A stretch of 64,000 nucleotides of DNA, taken from contig JAFWEW010000032.1 in assembly GCA_017512725.1 (NCBI GenBank), forward strand, positions 62,001 through 126,000. The letters are read 5' to 3'. Under the pieces are notes generated by a model. It ran no database searches, was not told the DNA's origin, and saw only the letters and a program-made list of their open reading frames with translations. Positions 25,764-35,014 of this stretch are shown one piece after another; position 1 is the stretch's first letter, and every line of letters starts with the position of its first letter. The position numbers and the translations under genes were made by a program. The DNA is from Solobacterium sp. (GTDB lineage Bacteria; Bacillota_I; Bacilli_A; Erysipelotrichales; Erysipelotrichaceae).

Positions 25764-27189
25764 ATGGAAAATTGCCAGATATCTGCTTTCCTTTGCGGTC
25801 GGGCTGATTCTTCTGCTTACGATCTTTCAGACCATTCTTCTGGAACCGATGTATGAACGCTACAAGCGGGATACGGTACGGAAGGCCGGGAATGAAGTTG
25901 TAGAAGCTCTGACATCCGGGAACCAGGAAGATCTGACCAATACGATCTGGACCGTCAGCACTGCGAATGATACCTGTGTCAGGATCATTGATACTTCCGG
26001 TGTTGACCAGGTTACCGGCAACATGGGGTGCGTCCTTTACCGGATGAATACCCGTGAAATCCTCGAGCAGTATACTCTGGCAAGAGACAACGGAAATGAA
26101 TACTTTTCCTCATCTGAGGGGATCGGGATCCCCGGCGGACCGGGCGTGGAAGGAAGACGCGGCGATGGGGAGATGAAGAATATCACGCTCACCCGCATCG
26201 TGGATACGGATGACGGTACGGCAATCGTGATGGTATATGCCGGTCTGTCTCCGGTGAACGCTACGATCGCAACCCTGCGGCTGCAGATCGTATACATTGC
26301 CGTGATCGTATTCCTGTCCATGATTCTTCTGACCTGGATCATGAACCGGCGCATTGCGACCCCTCTGGTTAAGATTAATGAAGCGGCCAAGGAGCTTCCA
26401 AAAGGCGTCTATCAGACAGATCCCAAGACCAACCAGTACCGGGAGGCACAGGAACTCAATGAGACGCTGTCTGAGGCGGCAGAAGATATTCAGAAAGCGG
26501 ATCGGGCAAAGCGGGACCTGATTGCGAATGTGTCCCATGACCTGCGGACTCCGCTGACCATGATCAAGGGCTATGGTGAGATGATGCGGGACCTGCCGGG
26601 TGAAAAGACCGATGAAAACCTGGAAGTAATTATTAAGGAAAGCGAACGTCTGAAGTATCTGGTGGATGACCTTCTCGATCTTTCCAAACTGGAAGAAGAC
26701 ATGATCGAACTGCACCGCACGGACTTTTTGATGAATGATCTGGTCACGAGAAATGTCAATAAATACCGCAGCTACCATAAGCAGGATGCGTTTGAAATCC
26801 GATCGGAATGTGAAGAAGGCCTTCTGGTAAATGCGGATGAAAGCCGGATCGAACAGGTGTTCAACAACTTCATGAGCAATGCCGTCAACTATTCCGGCAG
26901 CTCCAAAGTGATCGAAGTACGGTGTTTCCGAAAGGACGGCATGGTTCGGACGGAAGTACAGGACTTTGGAGAAGGAATCGAATCTGATAAAATTGATGAC
27001 ATCTGGGACCGGTATTACAAGATTGACCGGACACATGTACGTCAGTATGATTCCAGTGGACTTGGCCTGAATATCTGCAGGAAGATCCTTGATCTTCATC
27101 AGGCACCGTATGGTGTTGTCAACAAACTGAACGAAGGAAGTACATTCTGGTTCGAACTGCCTGCGATTGAACCGGGATCGAAGGAATAA
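25741..27189 (+). CDS. Sensor histidine kinase
   Basis: The 482-residue kinase has an N-terminal transmembrane helix (about 13-33) and an extracellular region of about 150 residues with a Gly/Pro-rich stretch (GIGIPGGPGVEGRRGDGE). A second helix (about 180-200), a HAMP linker and the H-box ANVSHDLRTPLTMIKGYGEMM (about 263-283) follow. The ATPase domain has NFMSNAVNYS, DFGEGIESDKIDDIWDRYYKID and SSGLGLNICRKI. The start is TTG at 25741, which begins the charged MKKKSSLKWK preceding the first helix and overlaps the regulator gene by 23 bases. The ligand is unknown. Confidence 0.93.
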   Translation: MKKKSSLKWKIARYLLSFAVGLILLLTIFQTILLEPMYERYKRDTVRKAGNEVVEALTSGNQEDLTNTIWTVSTANDTCVRIIDTSGVDQVTGNMGCVLYRMNTREILEQYTLARDNGNEYFSSSEGIGIPGGPGVEGRRGDGEMKNITLTRIVDTDDGTAIVMVYAGLSPVNATIATLRLQIVYIAVIVFLSMILLTWIMNRRIATPLVKINEAAKELPKGVYQTDPKTNQYREAQELNETLSEAAEDIQKADRAKRDLIANVSHDLRTPLTMIKGYGEMMRDLPGEKTDENLEVIIKESERLKYLVDDLLDLSKLEEDMIELHRTDFLMNDLVTRNVNKYRSYHKQDAFEIRSECEEGLLVNADESRIEQVFNNFMSNAVNYSGSSKVIEVRCFRKDGMVRTEVQDFGEGIESDKIDDIWDRYYKIDRTHVRQYDSSGLGLNICRKILDLHQAPYGVVNKLNEGSTFWFELPAIEPGSKE

Positions 27190-27210
27190 AAAAGAAGGAG
27201 AAAAAAACAC

Positions 27211-27753
27211 ATGAAAGAACTCAAAGGAACCAAGACGGAACAGAACCTCGCGTATGCATTCGCTGGTGAAAGCCAGGCCCGCAACAAGTATGATTACTGG
27301 GCAAGCCGCGCGAAGAAAGACGGATACGAGCAGATCGCTGCTACATTTGCAGAGACTGCACTCAACGAAAAAGAACATGCCAAAATGTGGTTCAAATATC
27401 TGCAGGGCGGTTCGATTCAGGATACGGTTTGCAATCTGAAGCAGGCAGCGGAAGGCGAGCATGAGGAATGGACCGAAATGTACCGGTCCTTTGCGGAGAT
27501 CGCGGATGAAGAAGGCTTTACAGAGATTGCAGAACAGTTCCGTGGTGTTGCAAAGGTTGAAAAGGAACACGAAGATCGTTACAACAAGCTGCTGGCTAAT
27601 ATCGAAAACGGTGAAGTATTTGTCCGTCAGGATGCCGTAACATGGCAGTGCCGTAACTGCGGTGCAGTCGTTGTTGCCAAGGAAGCACCGGAGAAGTGCC
27701 CGGTATGTGCTCATCCGCAGGCTTACTTCGAACTGAAGAGAGAGAACTACTAA
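27211..27753 (+). CDS. rbr: Rubrerythrin
   Basis: The 180-residue protein has an N-terminal ferritin-like diiron domain ([64 protein letters not shown]) that supplies Glu/His ligands. A C-terminal rubredoxin domain has [27 protein letters not shown] (CxxC twice). Rubrerythrins reduce hydrogen peroxide in anaerobes. AAGGAG precedes the ATG by 10 bases, 21 bases after the histidine kinase stop, so it may be in the same transcript. Its presence supports an anaerobic lifestyle. Confidence 0.95.
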   Translation: MKELKGTKTEQNLAYAFAGESQARNKYDYWASRAKKDGYEQIAATFAETALNEKEHAKMWFKYLQGGSIQDTVCNLKQAAEGEHEEWTEMYRSFAEIADEEGFTEIAEQFRGVAKVEKEHEDRYNKLLANIENGEVFVRQDAVTWQCRNCGAVVVAKEAPEKCPVCAHPQAYFELKRENY

Positions 27754-27760
27754 TTCCGCA

Positions 27761-28012
27761 ATGGAAACATTTGTTTACAAACCCAAAGGGGTCTGTTCCA
27801 CCGAAATGCGGTTTCAGCTGGATGGCGATGTGATTTCTGGTCTTGAAGTCATCAACGGCTGTAACGGGAACCTGAAGGGAATCTCTGCTCTCGTAAAGGG
27901 CAGAACCATTGATGAAGTCATTGGCTGTCTTGACGGGATCAAATGCGGATTCAAGCAGACTTCCTGTCCGGATCAGATGGCCCAGGCTCTGAAGGCTTAT
28001 AAAGCACAGTAA
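27761..28012 (+). CDS. Small TSCPD-domain protein
   Basis: The 83-residue protein ends in GIKCGFKQTSCPDQMAQALKAY, giving the TSCPD signature, and has GLEVINGCNGNLKGISALVKGRTIDEVIGCLDGI ahead of it. It matches the short stand-alone TSCPD family (TIGR03905-like). This domain also occurs at the C-terminus of some vitamin-B12-dependent ribonucleotide reductases, where it may help reduce the enzyme. The four cysteines may bind metal or act in thiol chemistry (inference). It follows rubrerythrin by 7 bases and lacks its own SD, so it is probably translated by coupling. A strong terminator follows. Confidence 0.85.
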   Translation: METFVYKPKGVCSTEMRFQLDGDVISGLEVINGCNGNLKGISALVKGRTIDEVIGCLDGIKCGFKQTSCPDQMAQALKAYKAQ

Positions 28013-28021
28013 TAATTCAAG

Positions 28022-28057
28022 AATCTTCTGCGTGAAACGACGCGGAAGATTTTTTTG
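28022..28057 (+). terminator. Terminator after the TSCPD gene
   Basis: AATCTTCTGCGT and ACGCGGAAGATT form a 12-base stem (one mismatch) around GAAACG, followed by TTTTT. Confidence 0.9.
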
Positions 28058-28125
28058 TCAGGCGGTATTTCTTTCATTCTCTGTGCTTTTCGGTACAATA
28101 ATGGAGTCAGGAAAAGAGAAAACGT

Positions 28126-28632
28126 ATGATTTGGATTCTGATTATTCTACTGATCGTTGCAGATCAGGCAACAAAGGCAATGATCTCGGCCAGTCCCGAG
28201 CAGTTTGGAAATCTTGAGGTGATCCATGATTTTTTCTATATCACCTATGTAAAGAATACCGGAGCAGCCTGGAGTATGCTTGCAGGACAGCGTGTGTTTC
28301 TGTCGCTGCTGGCGGCTGCAGCCATTCTGGTCATGATTTTCTATCTGAACAAGATGCTTCGGGACAACAATAAGCTTTCCGCGTTTGCGCTGGCTCTTAT
28401 GATTGCCGGTGCGGCAGGGAACCTGATTGACCGGCTGATGCTTGGGTATGTTCGTGATTTTCTGAATTTCTATATCTTCGGGTATGATTTTCCGGTATTC
28501 AATGTGGCGGATATCTGTCTTACGGTTGGGGTATTTTTACTGATCATTTCTACGATCTTTGAAAAAGATCCTGACGCAGATGCGGTTGAACCGGATGTGA
28601 TTCAGCCGAAGAAGGACCGCACAGGAGTCTGA
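28126..28632 (+). CDS. lspA: Lipoprotein signal peptidase (signal peptidase II)
   Basis: The 168-residue membrane aspartyl protease cleaves prolipoproteins. It has four hydrophobic segments, with the catalytic Asp residues in GAAGNLIDRLMLGYVRDFLNF and FPVFNVADICLTVGV. The N-terminal helix starts at residue 1 (MIWILIILLIVADQATK), so the cytosolic tail is minimal, and a charged C-terminal tail follows helix 4. AGAGAA stands before the ATG, and TACAAT near 28094 is a possible -10. It precedes rluD by 2 bases, the classic lspA-rluD arrangement. Substrates in this window include several lipoproteins. Confidence 0.95.
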   Translation: MIWILIILLIVADQATKAMISASPEQFGNLEVIHDFFYITYVKNTGAAWSMLAGQRVFLSLLAAAAILVMIFYLNKMLRDNNKLSAFALALMIAGAAGNLIDRLMLGYVRDFLNFYIFGYDFPVFNVADICLTVGVFLLIISTIFEKDPDADAVEPDVIQPKKDRTGV

Positions 28633-28634
28633 AG

Positions 28635-29549
28635 ATGGAGACGATCGTACTGATTGCGGAAGAAAACGGTGTCCGGATCGACAAGTATCTTTCGGAAAAG
28701 ACGGAATTGTCCAGGAGCCGGATCCAGACCCTTTGTGAAGAAGGACGCATTCTTGCGGATGGGAAACCGGCGAAGTCATCTCTGAAGCTTTCGGAAGGGA
28801 TGGAAATTACCGCGGAAATTCCAGAAGATGAACCGCTGAATGTGGAACCGGAAAACATTCCGCTAGACATTCTGTATGAAGATGCGGATATCATCGTGAT
28901 CAACAAACCGAGGGGAATGGTCGTTCATCCGGCGGCAGGCGTGCACAGCGGAACGCTGGTCAATGCGCTGCTTTACCACTGCAACGATCTTTCCGGCATC
29001 AACGGCGTACTGCGGCCGGGGATCGTTCACCGGATCGACAAGGATACGACCGGGTGCATCGTTGCCTGCAAAAATGACAATGCGCACCGGATGATCGCTG
29101 CCCAGCTGGAAAACAAGACCTGTCACCGGGAGTATCTGGCCCTTTGTGACGGAGTGATCGATCACGAAGAAGGGCTGATCGATGCGCCAATCGGAAGGGA
29201 CCCGAAAGACCGCAAGAAGATGACAGTCATCGATAAAAACAGCAAGCCTGCCCGGACGCATTTTGCGGTCCGGCAGCGGTTCAAAAACCATACGCTTACC
29301 GAATGCAGGCTGGAGACCGGACGCACGCATCAGATCCGTGTGCACATGAGTTATATTCATCACCCTGTGACCGGAGATACGGTTTATGGCGGTGCATGCA
29401 GGTATATGGATACACAGGGACAGGTGCTTCATGCCTATCGGCTGACGCTGGTTCATCCTGTTACCAATGAAGAAATGACGTTTGAAGCGCCTTTGCCGCA
29501 GTATTTTGAACAGCTGCTGGCAATTCTCGAAACGGAAGAACACGAATGA
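28635..29549 (+). CDS. Large-subunit rRNA pseudouridine synthase, RluD type
   Basis: The 304-residue protein has an S4 RNA-binding domain (about 8-70; GVRIDKYLSEKTELSRSRIQTLCEEGRILADGKPAKSSLKL) followed by the RluA-family catalytic domain. The catalytic Asp lies in the HRIDKDTTGCIVACKN motif (about 132-147), and INKPRGMVVHPAAGVHSGTLVNALLYH is conserved. RluD-like enzymes convert uridines in helix 69 of 23S rRNA; the exact sites here are unknown. AGGAG lies 8 bases ahead of the ATG. It overlaps the rhomboid gene by ATGA. Confidence 0.93.
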   Translation: METIVLIAEENGVRIDKYLSEKTELSRSRIQTLCEEGRILADGKPAKSSLKLSEGMEITAEIPEDEPLNVEPENIPLDILYEDADIIVINKPRGMVVHPAAGVHSGTLVNALLYHCNDLSGINGVLRPGIVHRIDKDTTGCIVACKNDNAHRMIAAQLENKTCHREYLALCDGVIDHEEGLIDAPIGRDPKDRKKMTVIDKNSKPARTHFAVRQRFKNHTLTECRLETGRTHQIRVHMSYIHHPVTGDTVYGGACRYMDTQGQVLHAYRLTLVHPVTNEEMTFEAPLPQYFEQLLAILETEEHE

Positions 29550-30352
29550 AGGCAAAGCCGAAAATTACCGCGACATTTATCATTACAGTGATCTGTGCCG
29601 TTATTACACTTCTGATTGCATTTCTGCCGTTTGGAGAGACCGAAACCGAACGGGCAATCTTTTTTGGTGCCTACTATAAGGCGTTTGTCATCGCCGGGGA
29701 ATGGTTTCGGCTTCTGACGTGCGGCTTTGTGCATGTCTCAGTGCTGCATCTCCTCATGAACATGTTTTCACTTTCCATACTCGGAAAAGCCATGGAAACA
29801 TCGCTTGGCGTGCGGAATTATCTGATTCTTCTGCTGAGTTCCATCATCGGCGGATCGGTATTTCTGTTCTGTACCTCCGGCAATACAGTCGGAGTCGGTC
29901 TTTCCGGAGGATTGTACGGACTGCTGGCGGCGTATATCCTGCTGGTTGCCAGAGCAGGGGCATTGAAGATCCCTCAGGTACGGAACGGAGTTCTTCAGAC
30001 CGTACTGATCAACCTGTTCATTAACTTTATGCCGGGAGTTGCCTGGAGGGCGCATTTTGGCGGTGCAATTACCGGGCTGATCCTGATTCAGATTCTCAAA
30101 CCGGATGTCAATGACAAAAAACAGCGCCTGCATGCCTCTGCTGCCTTAGTGCTGTTACTGATTGGGGCTGCCGGATTCTGCATGCGAAGCAGTACGGTTG
30201 ATCCTTCTGAAATGTACCTTCTGACTGATCTCAGAGTTCTGAAAATGGAAGATTCGATCGGACTTCATGAACATGCAGGACATATGGCTTCCAATCTGGA
30301 CAAGCTGTATGATGTAACATATCTGGAAGACATGCTGGAGGTAAAGCAATAA
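29546..30352 (+). CDS. Rhomboid-family intramembrane serine protease
   Basis: The 268-residue membrane protein has about seven transmembrane segments. The rhomboid core contains WFRLLTCGFVHVSVLHLLMNMFSL (the conserved H...LLxNM element), the catalytic Ser in VGLSGGLYGLLAAY and the catalytic His in WRAHFGGAITGLIL. Rhomboids cleave transmembrane substrates; the target is unknown. An extracytoplasmic tail of about 60 residues follows the last helix. It is embedded in a coupled run lspA-rluD-rhomboid-dCMP deaminase, joined by overlaps of one to four bases. Confidence 0.9.
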   Translation: MKAKPKITATFIITVICAVITLLIAFLPFGETETERAIFFGAYYKAFVIAGEWFRLLTCGFVHVSVLHLLMNMFSLSILGKAMETSLGVRNYLILLLSSIIGGSVFLFCTSGNTVGVGLSGGLYGLLAAYILLVARAGALKIPQVRNGVLQTVLINLFINFMPGVAWRAHFGGAITGLILIQILKPDVNDKKQRLHASAALVLLLIGAAGFCMRSSTVDPSEMYLLTDLRVLKMEDSIGLHEHAGHMASNLDKLYDVTYLEDMLEVKQ

Positions 30353-30846
30353 TGGGAAAACGTCTTGATACACTCTCGTGGGATGAATACTTTATGGGCC
30401 TGGCCCATCTATCCGCACTCCGATCCAAAGATCCGAATACGCAGGTGGGTGCTGCGATCGTAGATGAAAATCATCGCGTTGTTTCCGTCGGCTATAACGG
30501 ATTCCCGAAAGGATGTTCCGATGATGTATTTCCGTGGGAACGGGAAGGGGAAGCGCTTCATACGAAGTATTTTTATGTGGTTCATGCAGAACTGAATGCG
30601 ATCCTGAACAGCCCCCGATCCGTTGCGGGCTGTACGATCTATGTTTCACTGTTTCCGTGCAATGAATGCGCCAAGGCGATTATTCAGTCCGGAATCAAGC
30701 GGATTGTCTATGAATCCGACAAATATGCGGAGACCGATGGTACAAAAGCTTCGAAAGCAATGCTGGAAGCAGCCGGTATCGAGCTTGTCCGAATCGAAAA
30801 TACAATCAAACTGAATGTTGAAAAAGTGCCGAATACAACGGTGTGA
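30352..30846 (+). CDS. dCMP deaminase (ComEB-like)
   Basis: The 164-residue zinc deaminase has VVHAELNAIL (zinc His and catalytic Glu) and SLFPCNECAKAIIQSG (two zinc Cys). The N-terminal SWDEYFMGLAHLSALRSKDPNTQVGAAIVD is typical of dCMP deaminases. It should convert dCMP to dUMP for thymidylate synthesis. Its ATG overlaps the rhomboid TAA by one base. A strong terminator follows. Confidence 0.92.
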   Translation: MGKRLDTLSWDEYFMGLAHLSALRSKDPNTQVGAAIVDENHRVVSVGYNGFPKGCSDDVFPWEREGEALHTKYFYVVHAELNAILNSPRSVAGCTIYVSLFPCNECAKAIIQSGIKRIVYESDKYAETDGTKASKAMLEAAGIELVRIENTIKLNVEKVPNTTV

Positions 30847-30853
30847 AAAAAAG

Positions 30854-30880
30854 TCCTGATCAGAATCAGGATTTTTTTTT
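30854..30880 (+). terminator. Terminator after the dCMP deaminase gene
   Basis: TCCTGAT and ATCAGGA form a stem around CAGA, followed by nine T residues. Confidence 0.88.
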
Positions 30881-30935
30881 GAAGGGATTTCCTTCCCGCC
30901 GCAAAAACAGCAGAGAACGTCAGTACTGTCAATTT

Positions 30936-31952
30936 TCAGAGTAATGCCTCAAGCTGTTTCCGTATCGGTTCTTTTACCGATTCCTCACAGAAAGCCGCAT
31001 TGATCGAATTCAAATTCATACGGATCAGATCTTTTTCTGTGAATCCCATTTCAGTAATGCAGTGTTCATATTCGGAATCCAGCGTAACGCCCGCAAGATA
31101 CTGATTATCCGTATTGATCGTAACCTTCAGACCCATTTCCATCATGTTTTTGGCCGGATGTTTTTCATAGGTCGGTTCGGTCTGACACTGGATGTTGGAG
31201 GTCGGGCAGATTTCAAATGCCACATCAGTTTCGGCAATGCGTCTGACCAGATGCGGGTCAAAGTAAACATGATGACCGTGTCCGATTCTTTTTGCACCAA
31301 AGGTAAACACAGCGGTTTCTACCGTTTCCGGTCCGGGGGAATCTCCGGCGTGACAGGTAGCCGGTATCTGCTGTTTTCGGATTTCTTCGAAAAGACCGGC
31401 AAAATTCTCCAGCGGAACAATACCTTCCGCTCCGGCAAGATCAATCCCGACCAGTCCCTGACCGAGATACTTTTTTGCCGCTTTGATGGTCTCGAGATTC
31501 GCATCCCAGTTGATCTGTTCACTTCCGTAAGACATCATGCAGGCCAGGATCCCAAGCCTGATGGGATACTGTTCCATACAGCGCTTTGCCCCGGCAATGA
31601 CCGCTTCAATCGAGGTTTCCATCGTCAGTTCTCCGGAGATATGCTGCTGCGGGGCAAACCGGATCTCGGCATAGGCAACGCCTTCACGGCAGAGATCTTC
31701 ACCGAGTTCAAACGTCATCCGCTCCAGCGCTTCCCATGTCTGCATGACCCGGCAGGGCAGATCAAACATTTTCAGATATTCATTCACGCTTCCGCAGTTG
31801 GCACGGTGCCGGGTCAGCTCACGGTATTCTTCTACGGTTGGCACTTCGGTTTCAATGCCGTATTTCTTTGCCAGTTCATACATGGTTTCCGGACGGAAAC
31901 TTCCATCCAGATGGTTGTGAAGATCGATCTTCGGAAAATCAAAGCGTGTCAT
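30936..31952 (-). CDS. add: Adenosine deaminase, HAGD variant
   Basis: The 338-residue amidohydrolase begins at MTRFDFPK, with AAGAAGGAAC upstream, and overlaps the preceding deaminase gene by 14 bases. Zinc and catalytic motifs are KIDLHNHLDGSF, CHAGDSPGPETV, KRIGHGHHVYFDP, ICPTSNIQC and TINTDNQYLAG. In classic adenosine deaminases the third motif reads HAGE, with Glu as proton donor; here it is Asp. TDN in place of TDD is common in Gram-positive members. The enzyme probably deaminates adenosine or a related purine nucleoside to the inosine form. It is the second gene of a two-gene unit. Confidence 0.85.
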   Translation of the reverse strand: MTRFDFPKIDLHNHLDGSFRPETMYELAKKYGIETEVPTVEEYRELTRHRANCGSVNEYLKMFDLPCRVMQTWEALERMTFELGEDLCREGVAYAEIRFAPQQHISGELTMETSIEAVIAGAKRCMEQYPIRLGILACMMSYGSEQINWDANLETIKAAKKYLGQGLVGIDLAGAEGIVPLENFAGLFEEIRKQQIPATCHAGDSPGPETVETAVFTFGAKRIGHGHHVYFDPHLVRRIAETDVAFEICPTSNIQCQTEPTYEKHPAKNMMEMGLKVTINTDNQYLAGVTLDSEYEHCITEMGFTEKDLIRMNLNSINAAFCEESVKEPIRKQLEALL

Positions 31953-32982
31953 ATTCAGTTCCTTCTTTCTGCTGATAATTTTCAAGATATTGATTCAGCC
32001 GGCCGGTGAGCCACTGCCGGGTTTCTTCCTCACAGAAGGCTGCCCGGATCGCATTCCTGGTACACTGCAGCAGGGTTTCATCCGATACCCCGAGCATTTT
32101 CAGCTGTGCATGCTCATTCATGAGATTGGTACGGGCAAACATCATATTGTCGGAGTTCAGTGTGACATTGGCTCCTTTTTCCAGCAGCGTCAGAACGGCG
32201 TGTTCGGCATAGTTCATGGTCCGCTTGACGTTGGAGGTTACACAGACTTCCAGCGGGATCTGTGTTTCCAGAACCCGGGAAAGATATTCTTCCTTCTGCA
32301 AACAGTTGACGCCATGGCCGATCCGCCATGCGCCCATATCCAGTGCATCCATCACATGTTCGCCAATGCCCATTTCTCCGGCATGCATCGTATAGGGAAT
32401 GCCAAGGTCCCGGGCTTCTTGGAACAGGGGGGCATAGGCCCGGAAATCACCGTTATTCTCAAATCCGGCAAGGTCGATCCCGACGGCCCCTTTGCCAAGC
32501 ATCTGCTTTGTGACATGGATCGTCTCCAGATTTTCTTCCCAGTTGGAATAAGCATCTTCTCCTTTATGCATCATGCAGTTGATGATGCCGATCCGGATTC
32601 CCGGACAGTCGTTCATTGCCTGTTGTGCACCGGCAATGACAGCCTGCAGGGCTTCCAGCTGGGTAAGGCCGTTTTTTTGATGCTGCTGGGAGGCAAAGCG
32701 GATCTCCGCATACCAGATACCCTGATCGTGAAGCCTTCGGACAAGATCGTAGGTTGCTTCGGATAAGTCTTCCTGACACTGCAGGATATTGCAGGTCAGA
32801 TCAAACTTGGTAATACTGACGTTATGCGGTTTGGCATTATTCGCAAACAGCAGATTGTAGTAATCCACAAAGGACGTTCCGGCCGGAATGACACCCCGCA
32901 TCAATGATTTTTCATATGCCCATTTCAGATTGAAAGAGCCATCCAGATGAAGATGAAGTTCAATTCTTGCGCTGTTCAGCAT
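31939..32982 (-). CDS. add: Adenosine deaminase, HAGE form
   Basis: The 347-residue amidohydrolase shows ARIELHLHLDGSFNLKWAYEKS, YAEIRFASQQH, TMHAGEMGIGEHV (canonical catalytic Glu), WRIGHGVNCL, VCVTSNVKRT and LNSDNMMFARTN. It is clearly related to the neighbouring deaminase but diverged, so the pair looks like an old tandem duplication. AGGAGA lies 5 bases before the ATG. The unit is transcribed away from the two nucleoside hydrolase genes. Confidence 0.88.
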   Translation of the reverse strand: MLNSARIELHLHLDGSFNLKWAYEKSLMRGVIPAGTSFVDYYNLLFANNAKPHNVSITKFDLTCNILQCQEDLSEATYDLVRRLHDQGIWYAEIRFASQQHQKNGLTQLEALQAVIAGAQQAMNDCPGIRIGIINCMMHKGEDAYSNWEENLETIHVTKQMLGKGAVGIDLAGFENNGDFRAYAPLFQEARDLGIPYTMHAGEMGIGEHVMDALDMGAWRIGHGVNCLQKEEYLSRVLETQIPLEVCVTSNVKRTMNYAEHAVLTLLEKGANVTLNSDNMMFARTNLMNEHAQLKMLGVSDETLLQCTRNAIRAAFCEEETRQWLTGRLNQYLENYQQKEGTEYDTL

Positions 32983-33119
32983 AGGTTCTCCTGATTTCTG
33001 TTGGCTTCATTCTATCAAAAAGAGCCGTAGGGATGGAAAACCTTCAGAACAACCGACATATCCTTTGGAACATTCATGTAGAATAATGGTAATACGGATT
33101 TAGAATGGAGGGGTTATCA

Positions 33120-34076
33120 ATGAAAAGGCCATTCATCATTGACTGTGATACCGGTACGGATGATACGATTGCCATTCTTGCGGCACTTGGCTGTGAGGAA
33201 ATGGAAATCGTCGGAATTACTTCGGTTAATGGAAATGTAGCGGAACAACATACATCGCAGAATAATCTGGATCTGATGGAATATCTGGGGCGGGATATCC
33301 CGGTTGCCCACGGTGCCTGGCTGCCGCTCAGCGGACGCCGGGATTCCAATACCGATCCAAAGATCCACGGCAAAACGGGTCTTGGAAATACCGAGCTTCC
33401 GCATGCGGTAAAACTGCAGTTTGATCCAAGGATCGCTGCGACGTTTATCTATGAGGAAGCGAAAAAGCGGAACGGGGAACTGGAACTGCTGGTGACCGGG
33501 CCAATGACCAATATTGCGGCAGCGCTGGCAGAACATGATGATCTGAAAGACTATATCAAACATATTTATTTCATGGGCGGCTCTACCATCGGCGGCAACG
33601 TGAATTCGACAGCCGAGTTTAATATCTGGGCAGATCCGGAAGCCCTTCATGCAGAACTGATGAGCGGTATTCCGACAACCATGGTCGGACTGAACGTTTC
33701 AAATCTTGCCGTTATGGCGGAAACCGAGGAACATCTGATACGGTCTTATGGATCCCGTGAAGGAAATCTTGCGGCAGATCTTCTTCTTTATATGATGGGG
33801 CGCACCAAGTTCGGTGATTACGCTGCCCGCATGCATGATCCTCTGGCACTTGCGGCGGCAATCTTTCCGGAATGCATGGAGTATGAGAACTATTACGGGG
33901 ATGCGGAATGCACCGGCACCTATACCCGCGGACATACCGCGATCGATATCTTCCGTAAGTCTCCCAATGAGCATAATGTGACGGTTGCGACGAAAATCAA
34001 CATCCCGCTGTTTTCGGAATGGCTTTGTGAGCGGATCCGGATCGCGGGTGAGAAGGGTGAGGAACTGCGAAAATGA
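33120..34076 (+). CDS. Inosine/uridine-preferring nucleoside hydrolase, copy 1
   Basis: The 318-residue enzyme hydrolyses ribonucleosides to base and ribose. The calcium-binding N-terminal motif is IIDCDTGTDDTIAILAAL. Other family elements are VNGNVAEQHTSQNNL, LLVTGPMTNIAAAL, YFMGGSTIGGNV and AEFNIWADPEA. The start is the ATG before KRPFIIDC, with GGAGGGG 7 bases upstream; an earlier in-frame ATG at 33105 contains that SD and is rejected. TGGTAATAC at 33087-33095 is a plausible extended -10. It overlaps the second hydrolase gene by ATGA. Confidence 0.92.
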   Translation: MKRPFIIDCDTGTDDTIAILAALGCEEMEIVGITSVNGNVAEQHTSQNNLDLMEYLGRDIPVAHGAWLPLSGRRDSNTDPKIHGKTGLGNTELPHAVKLQFDPRIAATFIYEEAKKRNGELELLVTGPMTNIAAALAEHDDLKDYIKHIYFMGGSTIGGNVNSTAEFNIWADPEALHAELMSGIPTTMVGLNVSNLAVMAETEEHLIRSYGSREGNLAADLLLYMMGRTKFGDYAARMHDPLALAAAIFPECMEYENYYGDAECTGTYTRGHTAIDIFRKSPNEHNVTVATKINIPLFSEWLCERIRIAGEKGEELRK

Positions 34077-35014
34077 GAAAGTTTGTATTTGACTGTGATA
34101 CCGGCACGGATGATGCGATTGCCATCGCAGCGGCACTCGGCAGTGACGATATTGAGATTCTCGGCATTACTTCGGTCAACGGAAATGTCCGGGAAGAGTT
34201 TGTTTCCGAGAATAACCGGAACCTCTGTGAGTATCTTGGCGTAAATGTGCCGGTATGTCATGGGGCGGTCTGGCCGCTTTCCTGCGGGTTCCGCAATGAG
34301 AGTGACATGACGCACGGAAAGACCGGACTTGGTTCGATCGTTCTTCCGGAAGCGAAGAATCTGAAGTTTGATGAGCGGATCGCATCCCGGTTCCTGTATG
34401 AAAAAGCAATGGAATGCGGCGGAGAACTGGAACTGTTTGTGACCGGCCCGATGACCAATATTGCGCTGACGATCATCCAGTACCCGGATTTCAGTGAACA
34501 GATCCGCCATCTCTGGTTCATGGGCGGTTCTGTCTGGGGCGGAAATGTTACTACGACTGCGGAATTCAATATCTGGGCAGATCCGGAAGCGGCACATGTC
34601 GTGTTTTCCAGCGGTATTCCGATGACCATGGTCGGTCTGGATGTCACGCTGAAGGCAATCATGGAAAAAGAAGATGTGGAAGAACTGCGGAAGGAAGATA
34701 CGCCGGCCCGCCGATTAACAGCCGATCTGCTGGATTTCATGTTTGACCGTTACCGCAGAGGCGGAGAAAACGTCATCATGCATGATGCGCTGGCAGTTGC
34801 GGCGGCATTATACCCGGAATGCATGGAATATCAGGATTACTGGATGGACGTTGAAACCCGCGGCGAATATACCCGGGGACATACCTATGCGGATTTCCGC
34901 GGCCGAAGCGGGAAACAGCCGAATGTGAAGGCGGCACTGACGGTCAATGTCGAAATGTTCCGCAAATGGCTTGTCCGCAGTGTTGAGAATTGTGACAGGA
35001 AATATAACGGATGA
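34073..35014 (+). CDS. Inosine/uridine-preferring nucleoside hydrolase, copy 2
   Basis: The 313-residue paralogue of the preceding gene has the same motifs: VFDCDTGTDDAIAIAAAL, SVNGNVREEFVSENNRNL, LFVTGPMTNIALTI, WFMGGSVWGGNVTTTAEFNIWADPEA and VIMHDALAVAAAL. The two copies are collinear over their full lengths and appear roughly half identical by eye. They may differ in base preference. ATGA overlaps join it to the upstream hydrolase and the downstream MATE gene. Confidence 0.92.
   Translation: MRKFVFDCDTGTDDAIAIAAALGSDDIEILGITSVNGNVREEFVSENNRNLCEYLGVNVPVCHGAVWPLSCGFRNESDMTHGKTGLGSIVLPEAKNLKFDERIASRFLYEKAMECGGELELFVTGPMTNIALTIIQYPDFSEQIRHLWFMGGSVWGGNVTTTAEFNIWADPEAAHVVFSSGIPMTMVGLDVTLKAIMEKEDVEELRKEDTPARRLTADLLDFMFDRYRRGGENVIMHDALAVAAALYPECMEYQDYWMDVETRGEYTRGHTYADFRGRSGKQPNVKAALTVNVEMFRKWLVRSVENCDRKYNG

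Noticed and set aside
31100-31120. TDN in place of TDD in both adenosine deaminases as a sign of inactivity
   Set aside because: TDN is common in Gram-positive adenosine deaminases, so it is not unusual.
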